Positions 18,469 to 26,259 of a DNA stretch of 64,000 bases are shown one piece after another. Each line of letters starts with the position of its first letter. Position 1 is the first letter of the stretch. This DNA is from Halalkalibaculum roseum (lineage in GTDB: Bacteria; Bacteroidota; Rhodothermia; Balneolales; Balneolaceae). Below the pieces are notes generated by a model that saw only the letters and a list, made by a program, of their open reading frames with translations, did not search any database and was not told the origin of the DNA. The stretch is taken from positions 1 to 64,000 of the forward strand of contig NZ_JAALLT010000004.1 in the NCBI RefSeq assembly GCF_011059145.1. The letters run 5' to 3'. Position numbers and translations under genes: made by a program.

Positions 18469-20319
18469 CCCCCCCAACTTCATTCCGGAAGCAATAGCGC
18501 TTTTTAGCCGTTTTTCGGCCTCATCCAATTTTCCGGCCCTAATGAGTTCTGAAGGAAGCTCAAAATCACCATTTAAAGGATTCATCACATAGGTGGTATC
18601 CTTCCAGATCAGATCAAGATGCGCGTTACCCAACCGGCGATCTATGTATACATCCGTGATATCGGTAGCCAGCTGGTGGGTCGAAAGAGGATATAATGCA
18701 GTATCAATAAAAGGTTCCTCAGCTCCATCATCGACTTGCAAGTGCAGCTGACCGGAGGCTTCGGTAATTGTTGCCCGGTGAACCGGAGAAATCTGATAGG
18801 TGCCTGTATACTTCTCTTTTTCCTCAACATCCAGCTTTATGGTATAGCGAGGCCTGGGCTTATGTTCTTTGACCGCCTTCATTGTTAAATCCAGATTGTT
18901 AAAATGTTGACCAGAGGTCATGGGTACCTTGATATCGGGCTCCAGGTAGGTTCTGGGCGTATCGGGCATGCCTTCCTGGTGCATAGTATGGGACAGTAAT
19001 ACCACTATTTTGGAATTGGGCAGCCGCGCCGGCACGGTTTCACCCCAGATGTTGGGATTAAAAGAGCTGTTTTCTCCGGCAAAGATGGTTCTCGTACGGC
19101 GCTCCATCTGCATGGCAAAAATTCCACCCGCCGAAGTGGCTTCAGGACTAATAAGCGTGTAAAGTTTGCCTCGCTGGTTAAATTTAGGATGGCTGGCAAA
19201 TAACTGAATCAGAGGCTCGGCATCCGAGGAGTTACCGCCGCCGTTGGTACGCAAATCTATCACCATCTTGTTGATGGGGTTATGGTCGGCAATGTGCCGG
19301 AGGCTGTCGGCCAAATGGTTGAGCGTCCAGTCTTCTGATTCATGGACAATGATATTCAAATCCAGATATAAAATATCGGTCGAATCTCGATAACTTAGTT
19401 TATAGTTTGGTTCTGTATTACGTTGTGGCTCGGCGCCGGGAGACCATTGCAGGTCTTCAGAAACCCGGGGCCTTGTAGGCGACCGAGTTGCGAATGAAAT
19501 ATATTCTGCCGAATTAGGCATCAGCGTCTGAACCCGTATCTGTTTTCTCTCCCCTTCAGGAGTTTGAATCTGAATAGGAACTTCCTTGATGTCATCAATA
19601 ATCCCCAATGCTTTCAGGTGATTTGCCCACCGAAACTGGATAGAATATTCTTCAACGTCGCGCCACATATCCCAGCGGTTGTCGGATGACACATATTTAG
19701 ATAACGCTTTGTAGACCTCATCTATGGGTGTTTTATTGATTGCCAAAATCTTACTGCCAATCCATTCAGGATTGATGGCCGACATGATGTATACACCATC
19801 AGCAAAACGGTAAGGGAATAGAGGGACCGCCCGCCAGCCCAAGGCGCGCTGAGTGGAGCGGACCCGGGTATGTCCGGTACCCAGAGCAGGAAGATTTGCC
19901 AGCTCCATGATCGATAGTATGCGCTGGTCACGTGTTTGATCAGGTACCAGCTGTTTAAGCGAATCGACCCTCCGGCTTAGTTCGTCTTCATTAGTTGCCG
20001 CCTCATAGTACGGTATACGTTGGCGAATCAAGGAAGCAAGGGTATCGAGGTCTGCCTGCCACTGCTCTACTGACATTGTATCTGGAACATCCTGACCGAT
20101 CGTGAGTCGCTCGCTGCGGGGTGTTGCACGATGGTAAAACTGCTCTGGGGGAAATGGTAAAGTGTCTGTCTTGGCAGTTGAATAACTTTTGAAATTTGTA
20201 GCTTCATCTCCATCCAATAGTTTTAAAGATTTAGCTGAAGTGAAATTGATATTGAATCCTGAAAACAAAAAAATGACGAATACCAATGAAAAGACTAAAC
20301 TAAAAGAGTTAGACCGCAT
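18466..20319 (-). CDS. S41-family peptidase (tail-specific protease type), C-terminus frameshifted
   Basis: This secreted serine protease has a signal peptide (FSLVFVIFLFSGFNINFTSA). An N-terminal helical region contains QWQADLDTLASLIRQRIPYY. The catalytic S41 domain shows MVIDLRTNGGGNSSDAEPL (about 356), and SPEATSAGGIFAMQMERR carries the nucleophilic Ser (about 394). A C-terminal beta domain (EKYTGTYQISPVHRATITEA) is followed by a TPR segment that is out of frame beyond a G7 run at 18469-18475. The restored product would be about 719 residues rather than 617. It is the last gene of a minus-strand series bounded upstream by an attC-like site. Peptide turnover in the periplasm is the likely role. 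Confidence 0.88.
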   Translation of the reverse strand: MRSNSFSLVFSLVFVIFLFSGFNINFTSAKSLKLLDGDEATNFKSYSTAKTDTLPFPPEQFYHRATPRSERLTIGQDVPDTMSVEQWQADLDTLASLIRQRIPYYEAATNEDELSRRVDSLKQLVPDQTRDQRILSIMELANLPALGTGHTRVRSTQRALGWRAVPLFPYRFADGVYIMSAINPEWIGSKILAINKTPIDEVYKALSKYVSSDNRWDMWRDVEEYSIQFRWANHLKALGIIDDIKEVPIQIQTPEGERKQIRVQTLMPNSAEYISFATRSPTRPRVSEDLQWSPGAEPQRNTEPNYKLSYRDSTDILYLDLNIIVHESEDWTLNHLADSLRHIADHNPINKMVIDLRTNGGGNSSDAEPLIQLFASHPKFNQRGKLYTLISPEATSAGGIFAMQMERRTRTIFAGENSSFNPNIWGETVPARLPNSKIVVLLSHTMHQEGMPDTPRTYLEPDIKVPMTSGQHFNNLDLTMKAVKEHKPRPRYTIKLDVEEKEKYTGTYQISPVHRATITEASGQLHLQVDDGAEEPFIDTALYPLSTHQLATDITDVYIDRRLGNAHLDLIWKDTTYVMNPLNGDFELPSELIRAGKLDEAEKRLKSAIASGMKLGG

Positions 20320-20419
20320 AACAGAAGTTTAAATACGTGATAATTAAACGCTGAAATAACTCAAGTAGAATAGGTATTCGTAAATTCTGCAGTAGATGTT
20401 ACGGGAGAAGTGGTTGCTC

Positions 20420-20545
20420 ATATAACGACTCGGCGCTTAAGCGGCAGGCACTAGTTTGTTGAATAGTTTACAAAAGCAGAGTAACCATAAAAGGTGAGGG
20501 TGGCAACCTGGTGGGAGGCCTGTCCGCTTGATGCCTTGGTTATGC
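20420..20545 (-). mobile_element. attC-like integron recombination site 1 (3' of the M23 gene)
   Basis: Read on the minus strand, this 126 bp imperfect palindrome opens GCATAACCAAGGCATCAAGC and closes with CCGCTTAAGCGCCG and GTTATAT. The arms pair except for single extra bases (a C in TTCAAGC/ATCAAGC and an A in GGACAGG), as in the extrahelical bases of attC. It begins 6 bp after the M23 stop codon. Its arms match site 2 closely while the central parts differ, which is the attC signature. Confidence 0.75.
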
Positions 20546-20550
20546 ATTTC

Positions 20551-21444
20551 TCATTTCTTTATTAGACTATTGATCGACAATGACAGTCCGTTAAATCTAA
20601 GCCATAACGGTTTGCCATCTTTCGTTGCCTCAATATGAAGATGTGGCTCAAGTGTATTTCCTGAATTGCCAATTTCGGCCAGAGGTTGACCAATAGTCAC
20701 GGTGTCTCCCGGTGCCACTTTAATGCTGCCTCGCCTTAGGTGAGCCATTAAGATATCTCCCATGAGACACTTCAGCGTTATGTAGTTGCCTTCTGGATGC
20801 TCTGTATCTGGATTTCCGGGAGGGTTATCCTGCAGGTTGTTGCGAACCTTTAAAATTCTTCCTTGGCATGGGCTATAGAGATTCTCTTCAAAGATTTGAT
20901 AGGCCTTAAGTGCTTGCGGGGCTATTCCGTCTGCTCGATTGCCAAGCGAGTTCAACTTAATTATGTCTATGGCCAGTTTGTTGCTGCCTTGCGCATGAAA
21001 TGGATTTGTGACTATGCTGGCACCACCTTGGAGCACGTAATAGGTGCCTGATCTGAGCGGGAAGCTTACATCAAGCGATTTCCCTGTGGGGTAGTACGAC
21101 AGAAAGGCCATGGTATCCAACACGGCAAATAGAAGAAAAACGAATATGGATAAAACCGTGACTTTATCTTTGCGTGTTGGAGAATGAGAACCGACGGACT
21201 TCATTCGAAAATACGACCAAACAGCTACCAAAAAGAAAAGGCCAAGAAAAATGTACCGTAAGTAATAACTTGTGAAAGCCCAAGGACCCGTAACAAAAGC
21301 GAAGACAATCATGCTTGCACAAGCTAATACTTGCACTGCCCAACTCAGCCAACTCCGATTGTTTATATTTAACAACCAGATTAGAGCGATTCCCGAAAGG
21401 AGTAGCGGGTACATCGCGAACAATATGGGAAGACTCTCACTCAT
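20551..21444 (-). CDS. Membrane-anchored M23 family metallopeptidase (cassette gene)
   Basis: This 297-residue protein has four N-terminal transmembrane helices (LFAMYPLLLSGIALIWLL, VQVLACASMIVFAFV, YLRYIFLGLFFLVAVWSYF, VLSIFVFLLFAVLDTMAFL). A periplasmic LytM/M23 zinc peptidase domain follows. HAQGSNKLAID gives the first His and Asp ligands and PHLHIEA the HxH, with GDTVTIGQPLAEIGNSGNT as the usual beta-hairpin block. Such enzymes cut peptidoglycan cross-links or related peptides. The gene lies exactly between two attC-like sites, with its stop codon 6 bp from site 1, so it looks like an integron cassette. The polytopic anchor is uncommon for the family. Confidence 0.9.
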   Translation of the reverse strand: MSESLPILFAMYPLLLSGIALIWLLNINNRSWLSWAVQVLACASMIVFAFVTGPWAFTSYYLRYIFLGLFFLVAVWSYFRMKSVGSHSPTRKDKVTVLSIFVFLLFAVLDTMAFLSYYPTGKSLDVSFPLRSGTYYVLQGGASIVTNPFHAQGSNKLAIDIIKLNSLGNRADGIAPQALKAYQIFEENLYSPCQGRILKVRNNLQDNPPGNPDTEHPEGNYITLKCLMGDILMAHLRRGSIKVAPGDTVTIGQPLAEIGNSGNTLEPHLHIEATKDGKPLWLRFNGLSLSINSLIKK

Positions 21445-21461
21445 ACTTCTAATTCAGAAAT

Positions 21462-21586
21462 GTATAACAGCCCGGCGCTTAAGCGGCAGGCGCCGGAAAT
21501 TTTTAATTATCTACAAAAAAGGTTAGGAAAAAAAAGAAAACGGGTAAGATTCGGCTAGACCTGTCCGCTTGAAGCGCTGGTTATAC
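21462..21586 (-). mobile_element. attC-like integron recombination site 2 (3' of the deacetylase gene)
   Basis: On the minus strand it opens GTATAACCAGCGCTTCAAGC, then GGACAGG, and closes CCTGCCGCTTAAGCGCC and CTGTTATAC. The outer 7-mers (GTATAAC / GTTATAC) are exact complements, with a G-TT triplet where integrases cut. The TAA stop codon of the deacetylase lies inside the outer core, a classic cassette arrangement. Arms and extra bases match site 1. Confidence 0.8.
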
Positions 21587-22297
21587 GCTGCCGTCACTAC
21601 CATCTCGAATTAACTCATTTATTGTTACAAATTTATATCCTTTCTGTTTTAAGTTTTCAATAATTATCGGAAGTGATTTACGACTTTCTTCACGACTCTC
21701 ATACATTACATGCAACAGAATTATTGACCCTGGTTTAACTTTTTGTTCAACATGAGTTGCAATTTTTTGTGCATTGTCTCTGACATCAGCAAAAGATTCT
21801 GGTTCAATATTCCAGGTAACACTTACTTTATTTTTTTGAGAGAGAATCCACGGAAGAAGGAATAGCTTTTTACAGTAAGGAGGGCGAAAATATATCTCTC
21901 CCTGATACCCTGCATTTCTGATGGACTGATCTGTACGTTCGATTTCATTTTCGTGGAAGTGATAACTTTTAAGGACCATCTGTTGATGAGAATATGAGTG
22001 ATTTCCCAATTGATGGCCAGCTCGTACAATTTTTTGGGCTTCCTGAATATTATTTTCAGTTTCCTTTCCGGTCACAAAAAAAGTTGCTGGGACATCATAT
22101 TTTTCCAAAATTGCCAATACTGCATCTGTGTATTGGGGAGTAGGACCGTCATCAAAAGTTAAAGCAATCAGAGAATCTGCATTTTCAACATGGGAAATTA
22201 GCTGACCGGAAATCTGGAAATTCCGAGATTTGCTCATATGCCAAAGCCCCCACAGACTGGCAAATAAGAATATAAAGACTACGGAAATTTTTTTCAT
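21581..22297 (-). CDS. Polysaccharide deacetylase (NodB homology; cassette gene)
   Basis: This 238-residue carbohydrate esterase family 4 protein has an N-terminal signal anchor (VVFIFLFASLWGLWHM). The NodB motifs are all visible: ALTFDDGPTPQYTD (catalytic base and metal Asp), NHSYSHQQM (metal His pair) and YFRPPYCKK (motif 3). A final block contains ILLHVMYESREES, where the catalytic His would be HV. It should remove N-acetyl groups from peptidoglycan or an extracellular glycan at the envelope. Its stop codon is inside attC-like site 2, and an unpaired GTTATAC core lies just upstream of the start. Confidence 0.93.
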   Translation of the reverse strand: MKKISVVFIFLFASLWGLWHMSKSRNFQISGQLISHVENADSLIALTFDDGPTPQYTDAVLAILEKYDVPATFFVTGKETENNIQEAQKIVRAGHQLGNHSYSHQQMVLKSYHFHENEIERTDQSIRNAGYQGEIYFRPPYCKKLFLLPWILSQKNKVSVTWNIEPESFADVRDNAQKIATHVEQKVKPGSIILLHVMYESREESRKSLPIIIENLKQKGYKFVTINELIRDGSDGSV

Positions 22298-22325
22298 TGG
22301 GTCAATTCTAGCAAAGATTTAAGGC

Positions 22326-22332
22326 GTATAAC
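22326..22332 (-). mobile_element. Solitary attC-type core at the 5' boundary of the deacetylase cassette
   Basis: GTTATAC on the minus strand lies 28 bp before the deacetylase start. This is where the junction with a preceding attC or attI would be expected. The bases beyond it do not resemble the arms of sites 1 and 2, so it may be attI, a degraded site or chance. Confidence 0.4.
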
Positions 22333-22355
22333 TTAATATTGAGTGGATCATGGAT

Positions 22356-22376
22356 ATTATCTGGATTCCAGATAAT
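22356..22376. promoter_or_regulatory. Perfect 10-bp-arm palindrome (ATTATCTGGA family)
   Basis: ATTATCTGGA, one T, TCCAGATAAT form a perfect inverted repeat in the spacer upstream of the deacetylase. A second palindrome with the same core, GATATTCCAGATAATATC, lies at 22410-22427, and a half-like copy at 25224-25237. It could be an operator or a small dispersed repeat. No regulator is linked to it. Confidence 0.5.
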
Positions 22377-22616
22377 GTTCTAAAACCTCATTCTAGCAAT
22401 TTAAAGGAAGATATTCCAGATAATATCAAATCTGCATTCTAGGCACTCTCCAAATTAAGCTGCCAAAGCTGCTTAAGCTATTAGTGCCGCTAAGGCTGCT
22501 AAAATATGTTGATACCGGACAGTTACTGTTATTTTAACTATCCTTATTTTGAACTCAGGTTATAACAAGAACTAAAAAACGCTCTTTGAAGTAGTTAGAA
22601 CACTTTCACCAAATAG

Positions 22617-23786
22617 TTAAATCGCAACCAGCAGCGCTGTTCCATACATGATTGCAATTCCCAGGACAAAGCCGGTGAGATTGGAAACGGTAAACCAGCT
22701 CTTGGTTTCAGTGTTTTTATAGAGATATGTTCCTACTTCTACGATTACCTGCAAGATGGCTCCTGCACCGATGGCTAACAGGACGGCAGTCCAGTGCGGG
22801 GAGTAGGCAAAGGCACCTATGAGTGTCCCGAAAGCTGCGGGAAGACCGGCCAGTAACGTTAAAAAGACGAACGTACGGAACTTTGTTTTTCTATTCAAAA
22901 GCGGAGCTGCGATACCGATGCCTTCGGTTAGATTGTGCAGGGTAAATCCGACAACCAGGAAAGAACCCAGCGCGGCTTCACCGGAGGCCATGGCGGCACC
23001 GACGGCCAGACCTTCACCTAAGTTGTGAAACCCGATTCCAAGGGCAAGGTAGGTAGAAAGAGAGAGTCCTTCAGGTGCTTTTCCGCCCCGTCGGCCCAGT
23101 GCAAAAATGATGAGAAAAGCAACGCCCGCGGTCACCCATACCAGCAGGTTGCCATTGAAAACCCCAGCTACCTGTTGTGACATTTCAAATCCTTCCTGCA
23201 GGGTGTCGATCAGTAAATAGAACAGAAGTCCGATAGTAAGGGTAAGCAGAAAATTAATTCCTGTTGAACCCAAGGTCCTCAGGTAGGGATAAAAAAGCAG
23301 CCCCAGGGCCACCGGAATGACACCTATGTAGATGCCCAGTAAGATGTAGGCTGCAATTCGCTGTATTGACCATTCGGGAGTGGGTTCAGCTACTTCAATG
23401 GTGTGGCTGAAAGTCATGCCCGTGCTGGTAATTATGGTGATTTCATGTAATTCGTGCTGTACCCAAGGATAGGGGATATCAATTTTTGCTGATGAAAGAC
23501 GTGTTAAAGGGCCTTCGGGTTTTTGAGTAAACTGCCAGTAAGCATCGTCGACCAGTACCTGAGCGATGCGAACCGGCTCCGATCCATTGACTCTAACGGT
23601 GAGGTGAATGCCTTCTTCATCCAGGATGGTTCGCTCTACCGTAACTTCTTCAATGGGAGGGGCAACCACACCAAGTGGTTTTAGCGGATTAGTTGCAAGA
23701 AACAGGGCGATCGATCCCAGGAGCAGTGCTACAGGGATAACAATCCAAATCCATTTTGGCAGCTTTTGCATACTCCACTTACTCAT
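22617..23786 (-). CDS. ZIP family metal transporter with extracytoplasmic N-terminal domain
   Basis: This 389-residue inner-membrane protein has a first helix (WIWIVIPVALLLGSIALFLA). A roughly 100-residue beta-rich extracytoplasmic domain follows (VERTILDEEGIHLTVRVNG). About eight more helices carry the ZIP signatures GIGFHNLGEGLAVGAA and GFTLHNLTEGIGIAAP, whose His/Asn/Glu line the divalent-metal path. ZIP proteins move zinc, iron, manganese or copper into the cytoplasm. The extra N-terminal domain is not standard. It overlaps the preceding multicopper oxidase gene by 4 bp (ATGA), so oxidation or capture of a metal may be coupled to transport. The metal is not determinable here. Confidence 0.93.
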   Translation of the reverse strand: MSKWSMQKLPKWIWIVIPVALLLGSIALFLATNPLKPLGVVAPPIEEVTVERTILDEEGIHLTVRVNGSEPVRIAQVLVDDAYWQFTQKPEGPLTRLSSAKIDIPYPWVQHELHEITIITSTGMTFSHTIEVAEPTPEWSIQRIAAYILLGIYIGVIPVALGLLFYPYLRTLGSTGINFLLTLTIGLLFYLLIDTLQEGFEMSQQVAGVFNGNLLVWVTAGVAFLIIFALGRRGGKAPEGLSLSTYLALGIGFHNLGEGLAVGAAMASGEAALGSFLVVGFTLHNLTEGIGIAAPLLNRKTKFRTFVFLTLLAGLPAAFGTLIGAFAYSPHWTAVLLAIGAGAILQVIVEVGTYLYKNTETKSWFTVSNLTGFVLGIAIMYGTALLVAI

Positions 23787-24904
23787 ACAGATACCTCCCT
23801 ATTATTTACCAAATCAAAGAAGCTCATCCATCCCAATTCGGCAAATTCAGATTGATGGGCATGGAACATAAATTTACCCGGCTCAAAATCCTCAAATGTG
23901 AACTCAAGAATACCTCGCTGAGCCTGGCACATCATTACGGTATCGATCATTTCCCGGGTTGGGGTTAGCGTGGTGCCGTGATCGTAGAAATCAAAAAAAT
24001 TGGCATGCAGGTGAAAGGAGTTGATGGGATCAAATTCCGTTGTGTTGATAAGATAAATGCGGACCGGCCGCTCGCGGTCGATTCGGATAGGTTCATTCTG
24101 ATAGGCAAACGCGACCGTGTTAGCTGCATAGATTTCGTTATCGTTGTCGAAGTTGGTATCGAAACCGTTCATCACTATCAGAAATTCTTGCCAGGATTCA
24201 TTTTCTTCCGATCCGAGAAGGCGAGAGCGAGCTATATCAGAATGCTCGGCATGACGTGCGGGATCGGGGTCGACAATAAAAGCACCATATAATCCTTTGT
24301 GGATATGACGCTTCAACGGGGAAGAGTGACAGTGATAGAGATGGCATCCAAAAGGTTTTGCATCAAATTCATAGGTAAAAGACTCGGCCGGTTCAATCAT
24401 ACCCGGACCGGTACCGGGCACGCCGTCCATCTCTGCTGAATGGATGCCATGAAAATGTATGGTGTGGGGATGAGAGCCCGCATTGATAAAGTGGATGCGT
24501 ATCCGGTCTCCCTCCATACAGCGGATCGTCGGACCGGGAACCCTGCCGTTGTAGGTCCATGCCGGGAAGAAAACTCCGGGTGCAATTTCAATCTCTTTGT
24601 CAATAGCAACAAACTCGTATTCCCTCAGCGTTTGTCCGTTAGGGAGTTGAGAAACTTCTCCTGTGTCCCAGTCGGTAAGCATTTCATGCGGATTAAACCC
24701 ATTTCGTTTATGATCTACTAGTCCTACGGTCGACATCCCACCGTGAGGTTTCTTTTCATTTGGCGGATCGGCGGTTTTTTTATCATTGGAATGTTGTTGA
24801 CTCCTCGAAAACGGCGTACCTGTAATGAGTGACCCCAACAGAGCCGTTGCTCCGGAAAACAAGCCGGTTTTAAGAAAGGACTTTCTCGAAAATTTCGATT
24901 TCAT
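23783..24904 (-). CDS. Two-domain multicopper oxidase (laccase-like), secreted by a Tat-like signal
   Basis: This 373-residue enzyme starts MKSKFSRKSFLKTGLF, a Tat-like signal (SRKSFLK). Domain 1 has HTIHFHGIH and CHLYHCHSSPLKRHIHKG, holding the type 1 copper Cys and trinuclear His ligands. Domain 2 has SFHLHANFF and MFHAHQSEFAELGW but no HCH Cys. This fits a type-B-like two-domain oxidase with T1 copper in domain 1. It oxidises phenolics or metal ions with reduction of oxygen, outside the cytoplasm. It resembles NirK in layout, but the HCH motif and the trinuclear-type His pairs favour an oxidase. It is coupled to the ZIP gene by an ATGA overlap. Confidence 0.94.
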   Translation of the reverse strand: MKSKFSRKSFLKTGLFSGATALLGSLITGTPFSRSQQHSNDKKTADPPNEKKPHGGMSTVGLVDHKRNGFNPHEMLTDWDTGEVSQLPNGQTLREYEFVAIDKEIEIAPGVFFPAWTYNGRVPGPTIRCMEGDRIRIHFINAGSHPHTIHFHGIHSAEMDGVPGTGPGMIEPAESFTYEFDAKPFGCHLYHCHSSPLKRHIHKGLYGAFIVDPDPARHAEHSDIARSRLLGSEENESWQEFLIVMNGFDTNFDNDNEIYAANTVAFAYQNEPIRIDRERPVRIYLINTTEFDPINSFHLHANFFDFYDHGTTLTPTREMIDTVMMCQAQRGILEFTFEDFEPGKFMFHAHQSEFAELGWMSFFDLVNNREVSV

Positions 24905-25613
24905 ATCAGCTTTAATCCATTATAAAAAACAATTATTTAATATAGAAAAATAATTTATTTAGATAAAGCTAAATTTTATATATAGGATGTATGCTTGCTT
25001 AATGTAACCCGTCTGGCGGGGGATGCCCTGAAAGGTAGGCAGAGCGTACGAAGATTTCGTCAACCTAGGAGCGGATTGACAAGGCGATAATAAAATCGCT
25101 TCCAGGAGATTGTACCATAGAGACTCCTTTGGAGCTTCGGAATTACTCTCTATTGGCCCAATTATTCGCAATGCATAGCTGTATGTTAAACAACATTCTA
25201 TTAATTTTAAGACAGATATAGGAGATATTATCTGGAAATGTGCCGTGTCCTATTCCGAATAACACCCAAGCTGCTTTCGCAACCCTAGTAACCTTAGCAG
25301 CATTTCCATTCCCCGAAAGTGGTTTAAAGCTGCCGGTTAACTAAGGCTGCTTATGCTCCTGACATGAAGACCTGATCGGCTACCCCTTTTTCCCAATTTT
25401 GAACTCGTATTTCAATGCATCCAAGAATTAAGCCTTTATTTTAAGTGAATATTTAACTACAATTATTTAAAGAGATGCTATTGCCCTTCTTTAAGAATTA
25501 CTATGTCGTTTACGACAGTTAAGAATCAGTTTGGAGAGAACTGAATTCCACCTCTGGATTAGCTATACAAGCAACTTGTATCAGCTTACTCGCAATTTTA
25601 TAACCTAGGAGTT
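24905..25613. other. AT-rich spacer with small palindromes
   Basis: This 0.7 kb spacer lies between divergent genes. It includes GATATTATCTGGAA at 25224-25237, shared with the deacetylase upstream region, and a CTCC-TTT-GGAG hairpin near 25124. No convincing gene or RNA is seen. It should hold the promoters of the multicopper oxidase operon and the lipoprotein at 25614. Confidence 0.5.
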
Positions 25614-26150
25614 ATGAAATTATCCACTTCTTATATTCTAACTGTATTATTAGCTATCGGTTTAATTTTTACCAGCTGTAAGGATGCACCCATTACAGTA
25701 ACGGATGATTTGGAAACTGAGACAGCCCTTTCTCTACTGGGTAGCACGAACACTCCTATTCAAACCACTACTACCGCTACATTGATTCGTATAGAACCAG
25801 TCTCTAGTGTTGAACTCCCCGGCGGTACGATTATAAATGAGTTCAACTCATTCTGGGAAGTGACCGGCGACTGGGAGGGGATTTTTATCGGTGAAAATCG
25901 TCAAACTATTCACAACAACGGAAGCATTACCGGACAAGCTTTATTTACCCATGAAGGTTCTGTTCTTGGTCGCGATGGAACATTAAAACTTCGTTTCAAT
26001 GGTCATTTTAAGAAAGACGGATCATTTCAGGGTAAGCTTGCCATCTTAAGTGGTACCGGTGAGCTAGCAAATCTTCGCGGACAGGGTAAGAATATCGTTA
26101 CCGGTCTCGGTGTAACTGAAGCTACGTTCTTCATAAAATTTGCACCATAA
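25614..26150 (+). CDS. Lipoprotein with probable beta-barrel domain, unknown function
   Basis: This 178-residue protein has a lipobox signal (GLIFTSC, Cys about 22). The mature part has an antiparallel strand pattern (FNSFWEVTGDWEGIFIGENR, RDGTLKLRFNGHFKKDGSF) and ends GTGELANLRGQGKNIVTG, reminiscent of DUF3224 or allene-oxide-cyclase-like barrels. That resemblance is tentative. It is followed 109 bp later by a secreted propeller protein in the same direction, possibly one transcript. Confidence 0.8.
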   Translation: MKLSTSYILTVLLAIGLIFTSCKDAPITVTDDLETETALSLLGSTNTPIQTTTTATLIRIEPVSSVELPGGTIINEFNSFWEVTGDWEGIFIGENRQTIHNNGSITGQALFTHEGSVLGRDGTLKLRFNGHFKKDGSFQGKLAILSGTGELANLRGQGKNIVTGLGVTEATFFIKFAP

Positions 26151-26259
26151 GTATAAACTAGCACTACTGATTGAAAGATTATCAGATATGAGGCTAGTCT
26201 TCTCTATACAATAACGGAATGTTTCCGCTTTTAAATCAGAACTATTAAATGGAGGGATT

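Noticed and set aside
22440-22510. Repeated AAGCTGC/TAAGGCTGC words near 22.5 and 25.3 kb as possible attC or RNA
   Set aside because: The words recur loosely but do not form arms or a stable fold comparable to the attC-like sites.
24959-25171. Minus-strand 70-codon frame upstream of the oxidase
   Set aside because: No start context or recognisable motif. The segment holds hairpins and is better read as a spacer.
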